Assembly (NCBI GenBank): GCA_937893015.1
Contig: CALBJX010000094.1
Coordinates: 62,001-126,000 of the forward strand
Direction of reading: 5' to 3'
DNA: 64,000 nt
From: an uncultured Verrucomicrobiales bacterium
GTDB taxonomy: Bacteria > Verrucomicrobiota > Verrucomicrobiia > Verrucomicrobiales > Akkermansiaceae
The translations under genes were made by a program, and so were the position numbers. Positions within the stretch are counted from its first letter, which is position 1, and every line of letters starts with the position of its first letter. This document shows, in pieces, positions 41,283-50,424 of the stretch. Under the pieces are notes generated by a model. It made no database searches. It worked only from the letters and a program-made list of their open reading frames with translations, and had not been told where the DNA came from.

Positions 41283-41912
41283 TTACTTGGTGAGGGAGAT
41301 GAGCTCCATCTCGAAGATGAGGGTGGAGTTCGGACCGATGCTGCCGGGGCCGTGAGCACCATAGGCGAGGTTAGCGGGGATGGTCACCTTCCACTTGGCG
41401 CCGACGGGCATGAGCTTGAGCGCCTCCGTGAAGCCGGGAATCACCTGCTTGATGTTGAATTTGACGGGCTGTTTGCTGGCGTCGAACACCGTGCCGTCGA
41501 TGAGCGTGCCCTTGTACATCACCTCGGCGGTGGGGGCCTCGCCGTGCTTGGCGGGGTCGTAGCTCTCTCCGTTGCCGGGGGTGATGACTTCGTACTGAAG
41601 GCCGCTGGCAGTGGTCGTCACGCCTTCCTTCTTGCCGTTCTCGGCCATGTAAATCTGCCCGGCTTCAAGATTGGCCTTGCCCTTGCTGTCCGCGCGGGTT
41701 TGGAGCATGGTGATGAAGGCTTGCTGGTGCTCCTCCACCTTTTCATTGATGAGGGCGGGGTCTACCTTCTGCTGCATGGCATCTAAGAGCCCCTTGCCGA
41801 TGAACTCGGCCACGAGGTCGTCCGCCTCCACACCGGGGAGCATCTGGGGCAGCACTCGGCTGAGATTCTGCCCGATGAGGTAGGACATCACTTGTTTCGT
41901 TACGTCTGACAT
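41283..41912 (-). CDS. FKBP-type peptidyl-prolyl cis-trans isomerase
   Basis: 209 residues: a helical dimerisation domain (about 1-90) and a C-terminal FKBP domain (about 100-208; T-A-S-G-L-Q-Y-E-V-I, V-F-D-A-S, V-I-P-G-F-T-E-A-L, I-P-A-N-L-A-Y-G). This is the layout of FklB/Mip proteins. No signal peptide is visible, so it probably acts in the cytoplasm. It heads a two-gene unit with the small membrane protein. Confidence 0.88.
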   Translation of the reverse strand: MSDVTKQVMSYLIGQNLSRVLPQMLPGVEADDLVAEFIGKGLLDAMQQKVDPALINEKVEEHQQAFITMLQTRADSKGKANLEAGQIYMAENGKKEGVTTTASGLQYEVITPGNGESYDPAKHGEAPTAEVMYKGTLIDGTVFDASKQPVKFNIKQVIPGFTEALKLMPVGAKWKVTIPANLAYGAHGPGSIGPNSTLIFEMELISLTK

Positions 41913-42058
41913 GGCTCTATCTTAGCGGGCGGAACCGGCCTTGGCAAGCGCAAAGGGTGTTTGCTCCGCGAAAAGGAGCGCCTGACGCCGATCGCAGGAA
42001 GCCTGTCAGCAGGTGGATATGCCGAGATTTTTCGCTTTTCTTGCGGGGCAAAACAGCG

Positions 42059-42064
42059 TAGAAT
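42059..42064 (+). promoter_or_regulatory. -10 box of thiC
   Basis: TAGAAT ends 6 nt before the ATG at 42071, predicting a leaderless mRNA. No thiamin riboswitch is visible in the 158 bp upstream. Confidence 0.5.
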
Positions 42065-42070
42065 GGGGGC

Positions 42071-43879
42071 ATGAAGACGGATGAGCTGAAATATCCCGGG
42101 TCGCATCGTATCTATGTTCAGGGTGAGATTCACCCCGAGGTGCAGGTGGCGATGCGCGAGGTGGTGTTGGAGGATTCCCTGTTCCCCGACGGCTCAACCG
42201 AGAAGAACGAGCCCGTCCGCATCTATGACTGCTCCGGCCCTTGGGGCGATGAGAACTTCCGCGGCTCTGTGGAGGAAGGATTACCCAAGCTGCGCGAGGC
42301 GTGGATTGCCGCCCGCGGGGATGTGGTGCGCGATGCCGACGGCTCCCTGAAAGCCGCGGACGGCACCCGCCCGCCGACCCAGCGCGAGTATGCCTTGCGC
42401 GGCATCATCACGCCCGAGATGGAGTACGTGGCCATCCGTGAAAATCTCGGTCGTGCGGCGGCTTACGAGAGCGTTTGCGACTGCTTTGAAACGCCCGAAG
42501 ACGGCATCCTGTTCGATGAAGTGGGCACGGGGATGCCCCGACCCTCTGAGCTGGAGGCTCGTGAGGGCTTCTCTGCCCGCAGCATGCCCCGCCGTGCGGA
42601 GCTGCACTACCGCCACCCCGCCGAGCCCCGCACGGGCAACCGCATCCCCGCATTCTACACAGCGGAGTTCGTGCGTCAGGAGATTGCCGCAGGCCGCGCC
42701 CTCATCCCCGCCAACATCAACCACCCCGAGGCAGAGCCCATGATTATCGGGCGCAACTTCCTCTGCAAAATCAACGCCAACATCGGTAATTCCGCCATTT
42801 CCTCCGGCATTGAGGAAGAGGTGGAGAAACTGCGCTGGGCCATCCACTGGGGCTCCGACACCGTGATGGACCTCTCCACGGGCAAGGATATCCACAAGAC
42901 CCGCGAGTGGATTCTGCGCAACAGCCCCGTGCCCATCGGCACCGTGCCCATGTACCAGAGCCTCGAAAAGTGCAGCGGCATGGTGGAGCACCTGTCGTGG
43001 CCGATTTTCCGCGACACGCTCATCGAGCAGGCGAAGCAGGGGGTCGATTACGTGACCATCCACGCTGCTCTGCTGCAACGCTTCGTGCCGCACACCGCCC
43101 GCCGTGCAACGGGCATCGTCTCCCGTGGCGGTTCCATCATCGCCAAGTGGATGATGGTGAACAATAAGGAAAATTTCCTCTACGAGCATTGGGACGAGAT
43201 TTGCGACATCCTCGCCACCTACGACGTTGCCATCTCCATCGGTGACGGTCTGCGTCCCGGTTCCATCGCGGATGCCAACGACTTCGCGCAGCTCGCGGAG
43301 CTGGAGGTGCAGGGCGAGCTCACCAAGCGCGCGTGGGACAAGGGCGTGCAGGTGATGAACGAGGGCCCCGGCCATGTGCCCTTGCAGCTTGTGCCCGAGA
43401 ACATGCGCAAACAGCTGGAGTGGTGTTACGAGGCGCCCTTCTACACCCTCGGACCGCTGGCGACGGATATCGCCCCCGGCTACGACCACATCACGGGTGC
43501 GCTCGGCGGTGCGGCCATTGCGCAGCGCGGTTGCGCCATGCTCTGCTATGTGACCCGCAAGGAGCACCTCGGTCTGCCCGACCGCGAGGACGTGCGCGAA
43601 GGCGTGGTGACCTACAAGCTCGCCGCCCACGCCGCTGATTTGGCGAAGGGGCATCCCGGTGCACAGCTCCGCGACAACGCGCTCGCCAAGGCTCGTTTCG
43701 AGTTCCGTTGGGAGGACCAGTTCAACCTCTCCCTCGACCCGCACCGCGCGAAGGAATACCACGACCTCACGCTCCCGCACACCAGCGCCAAGAAGGCTCA
43801 CTTCTGCTCCATGTGCGGCCCGAACTTCTGCGCCATGAAGCTCTCGCAGGACATCCGCGAGGCCGAGGAAAAGGAGTAA
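42071..43879 (+). CDS. thiC: Phosphomethylpyrimidine synthase ThiC
   Basis: 602 residues. A radical SAM enzyme that rearranges aminoimidazole ribotide to HMP phosphate in thiamin synthesis. Conserved segments include I-P-A-N-I-N-H-P-E, W-G-S-D-T-V-M-D-L-S-T-G, S-R-G-G-S-I, E-G-P-G-H-V-P, P-L-A-T-D-I-A-P-G-Y-D-H-I, and the C-terminal cluster motif C-S-M-C-G-P-N-F-C. All three cluster cysteines are present. Other thi genes are not in the window. Unlike most bacterial thiC genes it lacks a TPP riboswitch and may be leaderless. Confidence 0.97.
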   Translation: MKTDELKYPGSHRIYVQGEIHPEVQVAMREVVLEDSLFPDGSTEKNEPVRIYDCSGPWGDENFRGSVEEGLPKLREAWIAARGDVVRDADGSLKAADGTRPPTQREYALRGIITPEMEYVAIRENLGRAAAYESVCDCFETPEDGILFDEVGTGMPRPSELEAREGFSARSMPRRAELHYRHPAEPRTGNRIPAFYTAEFVRQEIAAGRALIPANINHPEAEPMIIGRNFLCKINANIGNSAISSGIEEEVEKLRWAIHWGSDTVMDLSTGKDIHKTREWILRNSPVPIGTVPMYQSLEKCSGMVEHLSWPIFRDTLIEQAKQGVDYVTIHAALLQRFVPHTARRATGIVSRGGSIIAKWMMVNNKENFLYEHWDEICDILATYDVAISIGDGLRPGSIADANDFAQLAELEVQGELTKRAWDKGVQVMNEGPGHVPLQLVPENMRKQLEWCYEAPFYTLGPLATDIAPGYDHITGALGGAAIAQRGCAMLCYVTRKEHLGLPDREDVREGVVTYKLAAHAADLAKGHPGAQLRDNALAKARFEFRWEDQFNLSLDPHRAKEYHDLTLPHTSAKKAHFCSMCGPNFCAMKLSQDIREAEEKE

Positions 43880-43924
43880 GGGCGTGCAAAGCCGCTTCTT
43901 TCGGGCAAACTGTGCCGCAGTAAT

Positions 43925-44071
43925 ATGAGGAGCGGGGGCGCTGTCTTTACTTCTGCCCCATCCCCGGTGATGCGTGCAACCGCACGTCCCGCTGTGTCTT
44001 TTTTCGGCGTCACGCTTCCGCGCTACACGCACCGCGAGCGCTTTTGGGAAAAGGCGGGGGCTAAGGATTAG
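43925..44071 (+). CDS. Possible 48-residue small protein
   Basis: An ATG-to-TAG frame in the gap between thiC and rnr, reading M-R-S-G-G-A-V-F-T-S and ending F-W-E-K-A-G-A-K-D. Its end overlaps the convergent rnr stop. No family, no ribosome-binding site; could be chance in GC-rich DNA. Confidence 0.2.
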   Translation: MRSGGAVFTSAPSPVMRATARPAVSFFGVTLPRYTHRERFWEKAGAKD

Positions 44072-46269
44072 CCCTGCACGGGGCGGAAATCCACAAATCC
44101 CGTGGCTTGGTCGACGCGGTGGGGGATGACGGAGAGCGTGAGACCGGGGTAGAGCACGCGGGCGTCGGTGGAGCTCCAGCGGGAGGTGTGGCGTTCGAAA
44201 AACCAATGAGCATTATCAGGGAAGTCGGCAGTTGAGATAAAACCCTTGACTTTGAGGAGGGGAATCTCGACGGCGACACCCTGCGCCCAACAGGCGGTGA
44301 TGACGGCTTGCCACACGCGCGGGTGCTCGCTCTCGCATTGGTGCAGGAGGTAGAGGGAGAGCATCTGCCCCTGCGCTTCGTTCTCGGCGGCGGCGGAGTT
44401 GCGCTCCGTCTCAGAGATGTGCTCGGCGACGGAGGCGAGCGCGGACGGCTTGGGGAGGGCGGGCTGGTCGCTGCTGTGGCTCAGTCTCCCGAAAGCGCGG
44501 TGGACGACCAAATCCGCATAGCGGCGGATGGGGCTGGTAAAGTGGCAGTAATCGCCCTTGGCAAGGCCGTAGTGCCCGAGGGCCTTAGGGCTGTAGCGGG
44601 CGCGCATGAGGCAGCGCAGCAGGGCGAGTTTCAGCTGTTCCTCGTCGGCATGGCCCGCTATCTGTTCGAGCACGCGGGCGATTTCCTCGCGAGATTCCAG
44701 CGTGCCCGCGGGGATGCCGTAGCTCTTCAGTTGCAGGGCGAAGGCGTGGAGCTTAGCGGGATCCGGGGCTTCGTGCACGCGGTAGAGCGCGGGCAGCGTC
44801 TCCGCGTTGAGTGCCTGTGCCACGGCCTCGTTTGCCGCAAGCATGAACTCCTCGATGAGTTGGTGGGCGATGTCGCTCTCGTTGAACTCCACGTCTGTGG
44901 GCGTGCCGTGCTCATCCGTGAGCAGGCGCAGCTCGGGCATGTCGAGGTTCAGCGCACCCGCCTCGAAACGGCGTCGGCGGAGCAGGGCGGCGAGCTTGTG
45001 GGCTTCCCGCAGCATGGCGTCGCATTCCTCATCGCCCGTGCTGCCTCGGTCCTCCAGCACGGCGAGAGCCTGCGCGTAGGTGAGACGGCGGCGGGAGCGG
45101 ATGACGGCATCGCGGAATTCGGAGCGAAAAACCTTGCCCGCGCGGTTGATGTGCAGCAGCGCGAGCCGCGTCAGGCGGTCTTCGCCCTCGCGCAGGGAGC
45201 AGAGCCCGTCGCAGAGCTTGGGCGGCAGCATGGGCAGCACGCGGTCGGGCAGGTAGGTGGAATTGCCGCGCCGCAGGGCCTCCGCATCCAGCGCGGACCC
45301 GGGGCGCACATAGTGGCTCACGTCCGCAATGTGGACGGCGAGCACCCAGCCGTTCTTCTCGCGCGTCAGGGAGATGGCGTCGTCGTAGTCGCGTGCGCTT
45401 TCGGGGTCGATGGTGAGCACGCAGCGGTCGCGCCAGTCATCTCGCTCCGCGCATTCGGCTTCGCTCACCGCATCAGGCAGGCGTCGCACCTCGTCCAGCA
45501 CGGCTTCTGGGAAGCGCTCGGGGAGCTCGTACTTGCGCATCACGGTGGTGATTTGCACGTTCGCGTCCTCGGGCCAGCCGAGCACTTCGATGATACGTCC
45601 CGTGGCCTCCATCTTGCCGATGGGGCGGGAAAGGGGCTCCACCACCACGGTCATGAAGGGCAGCACATCGGGCGGGGGCGGCTCCACCAAGCGGATGCGC
45701 GCGGGAGATGTTTTGCCGTCCCCCGCCACGCTGCCGTAGCGCACATCGCTCACATAGGAGCCAATCCATTGATGGTGCCCGCGGGAAAGAATTTCCTCCA
45801 CGCGTGCGGAGAGGGTGCAGTCGCTCAGGTCACGCGCGCGGCGCGGGCTGCGACCGCGGCGGAAGGGAGTGCGGCGTTGCAGACGGATGCTCGCGCGCAC
45901 GGTGTCGCCGTCCATGGCATCCATGCCGCGCCCCTCCTGCACGGGGATGAGCGCGTCCTCTCGGTCGGGACAGAGGCGTTCGACTTCGCGCTGTCCCTCC
46001 TCGTTGGGGAGAAAGAGGAGTTTGCCGGATTTGGTGCGGATGATGCGCCCCGTGAGTGCGCCGCCGTCCTTGGGCTTGCGCAGGGCGTAGCTGTTGCCCG
46101 AGAGCCGCGTGAGCTGCCCGCGCTCGCAGAGCTGCTGCAGCAGCATTTTCAGCTCACGCCGCCCCTGCGCACTGCGGATGCCGAGCACCGCCGCCATCTC
46201 ATCGGGTGTCGACGGCGTGTAGGCGGGCGAATCAAGATAATCGCTCAGCAGCTCCTCGTTCAAGGGCAT
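44068..46269 (-). CDS. rnr: Ribonuclease R
   Basis: 733 residues of the RNase II/R family, a 3'-5' exoribonuclease that degrades structured RNA. Order: N-terminal helix-turn-helix-like part, cold-shock domains (about 70-240), RNB catalytic domain (D-P-E-S-A-R-D-Y-D-D-A-I-S with the metal aspartates near 296-302; H-I-A-D-V-S-H-Y-V; F-T-S-P-I-R-R-Y-A-D-L), and a C-terminal S1-like domain (V-A-V-E-I-P-L-L-K-V-K-G-F). It starts 5 nt after the dsbD stop, so it is the second gene of that operon. Confidence 0.93.
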   Translation of the reverse strand: MPLNEELLSDYLDSPAYTPSTPDEMAAVLGIRSAQGRRELKMLLQQLCERGQLTRLSGNSYALRKPKDGGALTGRIIRTKSGKLLFLPNEEGQREVERLCPDREDALIPVQEGRGMDAMDGDTVRASIRLQRRTPFRRGRSPRRARDLSDCTLSARVEEILSRGHHQWIGSYVSDVRYGSVAGDGKTSPARIRLVEPPPPDVLPFMTVVVEPLSRPIGKMEATGRIIEVLGWPEDANVQITTVMRKYELPERFPEAVLDEVRRLPDAVSEAECAERDDWRDRCVLTIDPESARDYDDAISLTREKNGWVLAVHIADVSHYVRPGSALDAEALRRGNSTYLPDRVLPMLPPKLCDGLCSLREGEDRLTRLALLHINRAGKVFRSEFRDAVIRSRRRLTYAQALAVLEDRGSTGDEECDAMLREAHKLAALLRRRRFEAGALNLDMPELRLLTDEHGTPTDVEFNESDIAHQLIEEFMLAANEAVAQALNAETLPALYRVHEAPDPAKLHAFALQLKSYGIPAGTLESREEIARVLEQIAGHADEEQLKLALLRCLMRARYSPKALGHYGLAKGDYCHFTSPIRRYADLVVHRAFGRLSHSSDQPALPKPSALASVAEHISETERNSAAAENEAQGQMLSLYLLHQCESEHPRVWQAVITACWAQGVAVEIPLLKVKGFISTADFPDNAHWFFERHTSRWSSTDARVLYPGLTLSVIPHRVDQATGFVDFRPVQG

Positions 46270-46274
46270 GGAAA

Positions 46275-48401
46275 TCAGTTCTCGCTCGCTTCTTCGCTGC
46301 TTTCCTCAGGGGATTCTTCCGCAGCGTCATCCCCCTCTTCCTCCGTGAGGTGTTCCTTCAGGAAGTCGTAGAGGTAGCCCGCGGAGAGCAGCTCCGTTGT
46401 GACAGCGGGCTTCTCGTCGGGCATGTAGAGAGCGTTCACGGGCACATTGCTGCGCTTGAGCTTCTTCATCTCCTTGGCGATGTCCGCGTTGGGCTTCGTC
46501 ATGTCGGCGCGCATGAGCACGACGTCGTGCTCCTTCACCAAGCCGTATACCTCCTCGCTGTAGGCCAACTTCTTGTTGGACTGGCAGGTGGCGCACCACG
46601 TCGCCGTGAAGTCCACATAGACGGGCTTGCCCTCTTCCAGCGCTTCCTGCATAGCGGCGGGGCTCCATGCCACCCACTGCGGATGGTCATCGCTCTTGGG
46701 CATGCTGCCGAGAACACCGAGAATCAGCAGCAGCAGCGCCACGATGAGACCCGTGATGCGCTCCTTCTTGCTGCGGTACATGGGGCACCAGCGGCCGTAG
46801 ACCCAGAAGGCGGCGGCGATGACGACCATGCTCACCATGACCCACGGAGCATCCGCGTGGTCCACGAAGGCGAGGTACACCAACAGGAACCATGCCGCCG
46901 CAGCGAACATGAGGAAGGAGAGAGCCTGTTTCAGCGATTCCATCCACGCGCCGGGGGCGGGCAGCTTCTCGACCAAGGCGGGGAAGCAGCCGAGGATGAT
47001 GTAGGGCAGGGAGAGCCCCAGGGCCATGAATGTAAGCGCGAGCGTCATCCAACCCGCGGGCTGCGCCATGGCGGCGGGCAGGGCGGCACCGAGGAAGGGC
47101 GCGGAGCAGGGCGTGGCCACCACAGTGATGAGCAGGCCTTGGAAGAAAGAGCCGACGAGACCGCCCTTGCTCTGGAGACCCTGACCTGCGCCCGTGGCAC
47201 CGACGCCGATTTCAAAGATGCCGAACATGCTCATGCCGAGCACGAGCAGCAGCAGGGTGATGCCGTACACGACCCAGGCATTCTGCATCCAAGCCGCCCA
47301 GCTGCGGGTGGCGGGGTCGGTGAACACGGCGATGAGGGCGGCAATCACCCAGAAGGAGACGAGGATGCCCGCCACGAAGGTGAGCGCGTGGGCGATAATC
47401 TTGCGGCGTTCGCCGCCGCCGAGCTGCACGAAGCTCATCACCTTCAGCCCGATGACGGGGAACACGCAGGGCATGAGGTTCAGGATGAGACCGCCGAGGA
47501 AGAGGGAGAGACAGACCATGAGCATGCCCTCGCCCGCTGCGGCGGGGGCCGCGGGGGCGAACTCCACGGTAATCTCCTGACCCGCGCCGCTGTCACCGAT
47601 GCGGAGCGCACCGCTGAGCTTGGTGAGGGGGGCACCCACGGCATCGGGGTCGGCCACGGGATACAGGGTGTCCGTGCCGTCGTTGCGCTTCATCGTCAGC
47701 GTGCCGTTCTCCCACACCTGCGGGGCGGTGGGGTCGATGCTGTTGTCATCGGAGAAGAAGTAGACGGGCCCTTCCGTGGGCGCACCCTTGCCCGTGAAGG
47801 TGAGTTTCACCATGTCGCCGTCCTGCGTGGCGGTGATGGTGAGGTCCTGCGTGTCGAGCGCGGCGGGGCGTTGCCACGCGGCGTTGGGGGCGCCGTCACC
47901 GGCCGCGAGGTGCAGGGCGGTCGTCACCATTTGCTCGGGCAGACAACCATCCCCGGAGCAGAGCTGGGCGGCGGCGGTGATGGTAAAGTCGGCTTCCGCG
48001 GGGGCGTTTTCCTGCGGGGTGATGACCCAGGTGATGGTGGGGTGCGTGTGGATGTAGGCGACGCCTGTCACACCCTCCTCGCGCTCGGGCATGCTCCATA
48101 CAGGTTCGGAAACAGTAAAGCCTTCAGGGGCTTGCAGCTCCGCTGTCATGGCCTGACCCACAGTGCCGGGGTTGCGGTAGTAGGCATGCCACGGCGCAGG
48201 AACGGCACCGCGCACGGTGAGGCAGAAGGATTCGCCCTTCTTGTAGGAGCTGACATTCGCATCCGTCGAGAGCTCCAGCGTCGGCGTTTCCGCGCTGTCC
48301 GCCCCCGTGGGGGACATCATCGACATCAAATCAAACTGAGCGGTGCAGGGGAGCACGCACAGAGCCAAGGCAGGCAACAGACAACGCAGCATGTTCTTCA
48401 T
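46275..48401 (-). CDS. dsbD: Thiol:disulfide interchange protein DsbD
   Basis: 708 residues. It carries electrons from cytoplasmic thioredoxin across the inner membrane to periplasmic proteins. Order: signal peptide (M-K-N-M-L-R-C-L-L-P-A-L-A-L-C-V), an N-terminal alpha domain with C-S-G-D-G-C, about eight membrane helices including M-P-C-V-F-P-V-I-G and a second cysteine helix (T-P-C-S-A-P-F), then a periplasmic thioredoxin domain (T-A-T-W-C-A-T-C-Q). The tail is strongly acidic and Ser-rich. Cotranscribed with rnr. Confidence 0.92.
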   Translation of the reverse strand: MKNMLRCLLPALALCVLPCTAQFDLMSMMSPTGADSAETPTLELSTDANVSSYKKGESFCLTVRGAVPAPWHAYYRNPGTVGQAMTAELQAPEGFTVSEPVWSMPEREEGVTGVAYIHTHPTITWVITPQENAPAEADFTITAAAQLCSGDGCLPEQMVTTALHLAAGDGAPNAAWQRPAALDTQDLTITATQDGDMVKLTFTGKGAPTEGPVYFFSDDNSIDPTAPQVWENGTLTMKRNDGTDTLYPVADPDAVGAPLTKLSGALRIGDSGAGQEITVEFAPAAPAAAGEGMLMVCLSLFLGGLILNLMPCVFPVIGLKVMSFVQLGGGERRKIIAHALTFVAGILVSFWVIAALIAVFTDPATRSWAAWMQNAWVVYGITLLLLVLGMSMFGIFEIGVGATGAGQGLQSKGGLVGSFFQGLLITVVATPCSAPFLGAALPAAMAQPAGWMTLALTFMALGLSLPYIILGCFPALVEKLPAPGAWMESLKQALSFLMFAAAAWFLLVYLAFVDHADAPWVMVSMVVIAAAFWVYGRWCPMYRSKKERITGLIVALLLLILGVLGSMPKSDDHPQWVAWSPAAMQEALEEGKPVYVDFTATWCATCQSNKKLAYSEEVYGLVKEHDVVLMRADMTKPNADIAKEMKKLKRSNVPVNALYMPDEKPAVTTELLSAGYLYDFLKEHLTEEEGDDAAEESPEESSEEASEN

Positions 48402-48558
48402 GCGTTCATTGTATCATGCCTCGTGCGCACCCGCAAGCAGGAAGTAGGGAAATGGAGGATTGATATGCCCTCTCCCGTGTGTTTATATCGTTCCGTCCCT
48501 TATTCCGCTAAAAACTCCGGAACACGTGTGGGGGGCGTAGAGAAAACCGGAAGTTCCC

Positions 48559-50310
48559 TTAGATGCCGCGGTAGCGCTTCATGATGCGCTCGGGGGCGTT
48601 GGCCAAATCGACCAGCACGAGGCAGTCCAGCGTGTTGCCGAACTCGGGGTCGAAGTTGAAGGAGACCATCTTGCCGCCGAGGCGGAGGTACTGGCGAAGC
48701 AGGACGGGAATGCCCTTGCCGTCCGGCTCCAGTGCGCAGACCATGGTGTTCATGAGGCTGAGGTCGCAGAGCGCGGTGGGGACGAGGCGGCGATCCTGGC
48801 TGCGGAGCCCGATTTCCAGCGCTGGCGGGGGCTCGTAGGCAATCACGTACTTCTTGAGCTTCTCATCCATGGCGTGGGCGCGCAGGTAGGAGAGCATGAG
48901 CGAACGGGCGGCAGGCGTGTAATCCTGAGAGACGGTCACGTTGCCGTAGAGATAGCGGTACTCGGGGTGCTTGTTGAGGTAGCGGCCGATGCCCATCCAG
49001 AGCGTATCCAGCGAAGCGGCGGCGCGCTGGTAGGGCGCGGTGATGAAGGCGCGGCCCATCTCCAAACCATTATCCACGGCGTTGGTGAACTGGTGGCGGA
49101 GGTGGAAGAAGAGGGAATTGTAGATACCCTTGCGGCCCATGCGGCGCATGATGTCGTCCGTGCGGCCGATGCGGTAGGCACCCGCGAGTCGCTTGTTGTT
49201 GCGATCCCACATGATGAGCTGCACATAGTGGGCGTCGTAGGCGTCGAGGTCGCGGGGTTGGCCGCAGCCTTCGCCCACGGCGCGGAAGGTGATTTCCCGC
49301 TGCACGCCGATTTCGTTAATCATGTGCGGCACCTTGTCGGCGGTCAGGGCGTAGACCACGAGCCCTGCGCGCTCGTTGACATAGCAGATATCCTCCTCGC
49401 ACTTGTCGAGCTCGGCCTGCAACACATCGGGGTTCTCGGGCTCCGCAATGGGCTGCATCTCGCGCGGGGCGTTGGTGACGGAGGTGGAAACGAGCGGGTA
49501 GCGCAGCAGGCAGGAGGACAGGCGCAGATAGTTGCTCAGCGCGGTGTTGTCCGGCAGCTGGGCGATGGTGGTGGGCGTGATGGGTTTGCCGAGGCGGATG
49601 GTGTGCTTGGTGCGGACATCGCGCTTGATTTCGCGGGGCAGGAACATGGCGCGCATCCCCTTGGCCACCATGCTCACCACTTGGAAGAAGATACCCGTGC
49701 GGCCCGAGATGTTCATCGGTACGACGGTGGCACCCGTCTTGCGGATGAGTGCGGCCATGTTCTCCTGCCACGGGTCCTCAATCACGCGGGCATCGCGCGG
49801 GGAGAAGGTGGCGGCGGAACCGCTGGGGAACACGAGCAGACAATGCCCCTCGCGCAGCCATTTGATGCTCTCGCGCATGCCGCGCATGTTGGCAGCCTTG
49901 GCCTTTTCACCGCCGTAGACATCCACTTGGATGGTGTAGGGGCGCATGCCGCGCACGTAGTTCAGCCACTCGTTGACGATGATTTTGACATCGCTGCGGG
50001 CTTTGAGCGCCACATCGCCGAACATGAGGCCGTCGGACATGCCGTGCGGGTGGTTGGAGACAATGACGACGGGGCCTTCCTTGGGGATGTTGTCGAGCCC
50101 TTCGAGCTCGTAATTCAGGGGAAGATGCTTGCAGGCGAGGGCGAAGAAGTTCTCCTTGCTGCCTTGTTCCCATTCGTCCTCCACCTTGTCGTGACCGATA
50201 TTGAAAGCGGTGAAACCCAGCAGGTTTTCCAGCCCTTTGATGAGACACTTGGGCAGAATTTTACACAGCCCCGGTGCCTGTTCGGTTAAATCGAAAATTT
50301 TTTGTCTCAT
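48559..50310 (-). CDS. Bifunctional aminolipid acyltransferase (OlsF-like, PlsC plus GNAT)
   Basis: 583 residues with two domains. The first (about 60-270) is a lysophospholipid-type O-acyltransferase: V-S-N-H-P-H-G-M-S-D-G (His87, Asp93), then F-P-S-G-S-A and V-P-M-N-I-S-G. The second (about 310-560) is a GNAT-type N-acyltransferase: R-A-V-G-E-G, D-A-H-Y-V-Q-L-I-M-W-D, A-G-A-Y-R-I-G, E-M-G-R-A-F-I, W-M-G-I-G-R-Y. This order matches OlsF-type ornithine lipid synthases, which add both acyl chains to an amino acid; glycine lipids are an alternative product. The product is inferred, not seen. Monocistronic. Confidence 0.75.
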   Translation of the reverse strand: MRQKIFDLTEQAPGLCKILPKCLIKGLENLLGFTAFNIGHDKVEDEWEQGSKENFFALACKHLPLNYELEGLDNIPKEGPVVIVSNHPHGMSDGLMFGDVALKARSDVKIIVNEWLNYVRGMRPYTIQVDVYGGEKAKAANMRGMRESIKWLREGHCLLVFPSGSAATFSPRDARVIEDPWQENMAALIRKTGATVVPMNISGRTGIFFQVVSMVAKGMRAMFLPREIKRDVRTKHTIRLGKPITPTTIAQLPDNTALSNYLRLSSCLLRYPLVSTSVTNAPREMQPIAEPENPDVLQAELDKCEEDICYVNERAGLVVYALTADKVPHMINEIGVQREITFRAVGEGCGQPRDLDAYDAHYVQLIMWDRNNKRLAGAYRIGRTDDIMRRMGRKGIYNSLFFHLRHQFTNAVDNGLEMGRAFITAPYQRAAASLDTLWMGIGRYLNKHPEYRYLYGNVTVSQDYTPAARSLMLSYLRAHAMDEKLKKYVIAYEPPPALEIGLRSQDRRLVPTALCDLSLMNTMVCALEPDGKGIPVLLRQYLRLGGKMVSFNFDPEFGNTLDCLVLVDLANAPERIMKRYRGI

Positions 50311-50424
50311 GATGGTGAGGAAGGGAATCGCAACGTTTGAAAAATCGTGCTTACTTGTAACATCCTATCAAAAAGCGGAACGGCGGTCAATGCGGAAAGC
50401 CTTCGCAGACAGGATTTGTTAAGA

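Noticed and set aside
41913..42070. Thiamin (TPP) riboswitch before thiC
   Set aside because: The conserved CTGAGA and the ACC...GAACCTGA...GCGTAGGGAA core are not found, and the -10 box sits 6 nt before the start, leaving no room for a leader.
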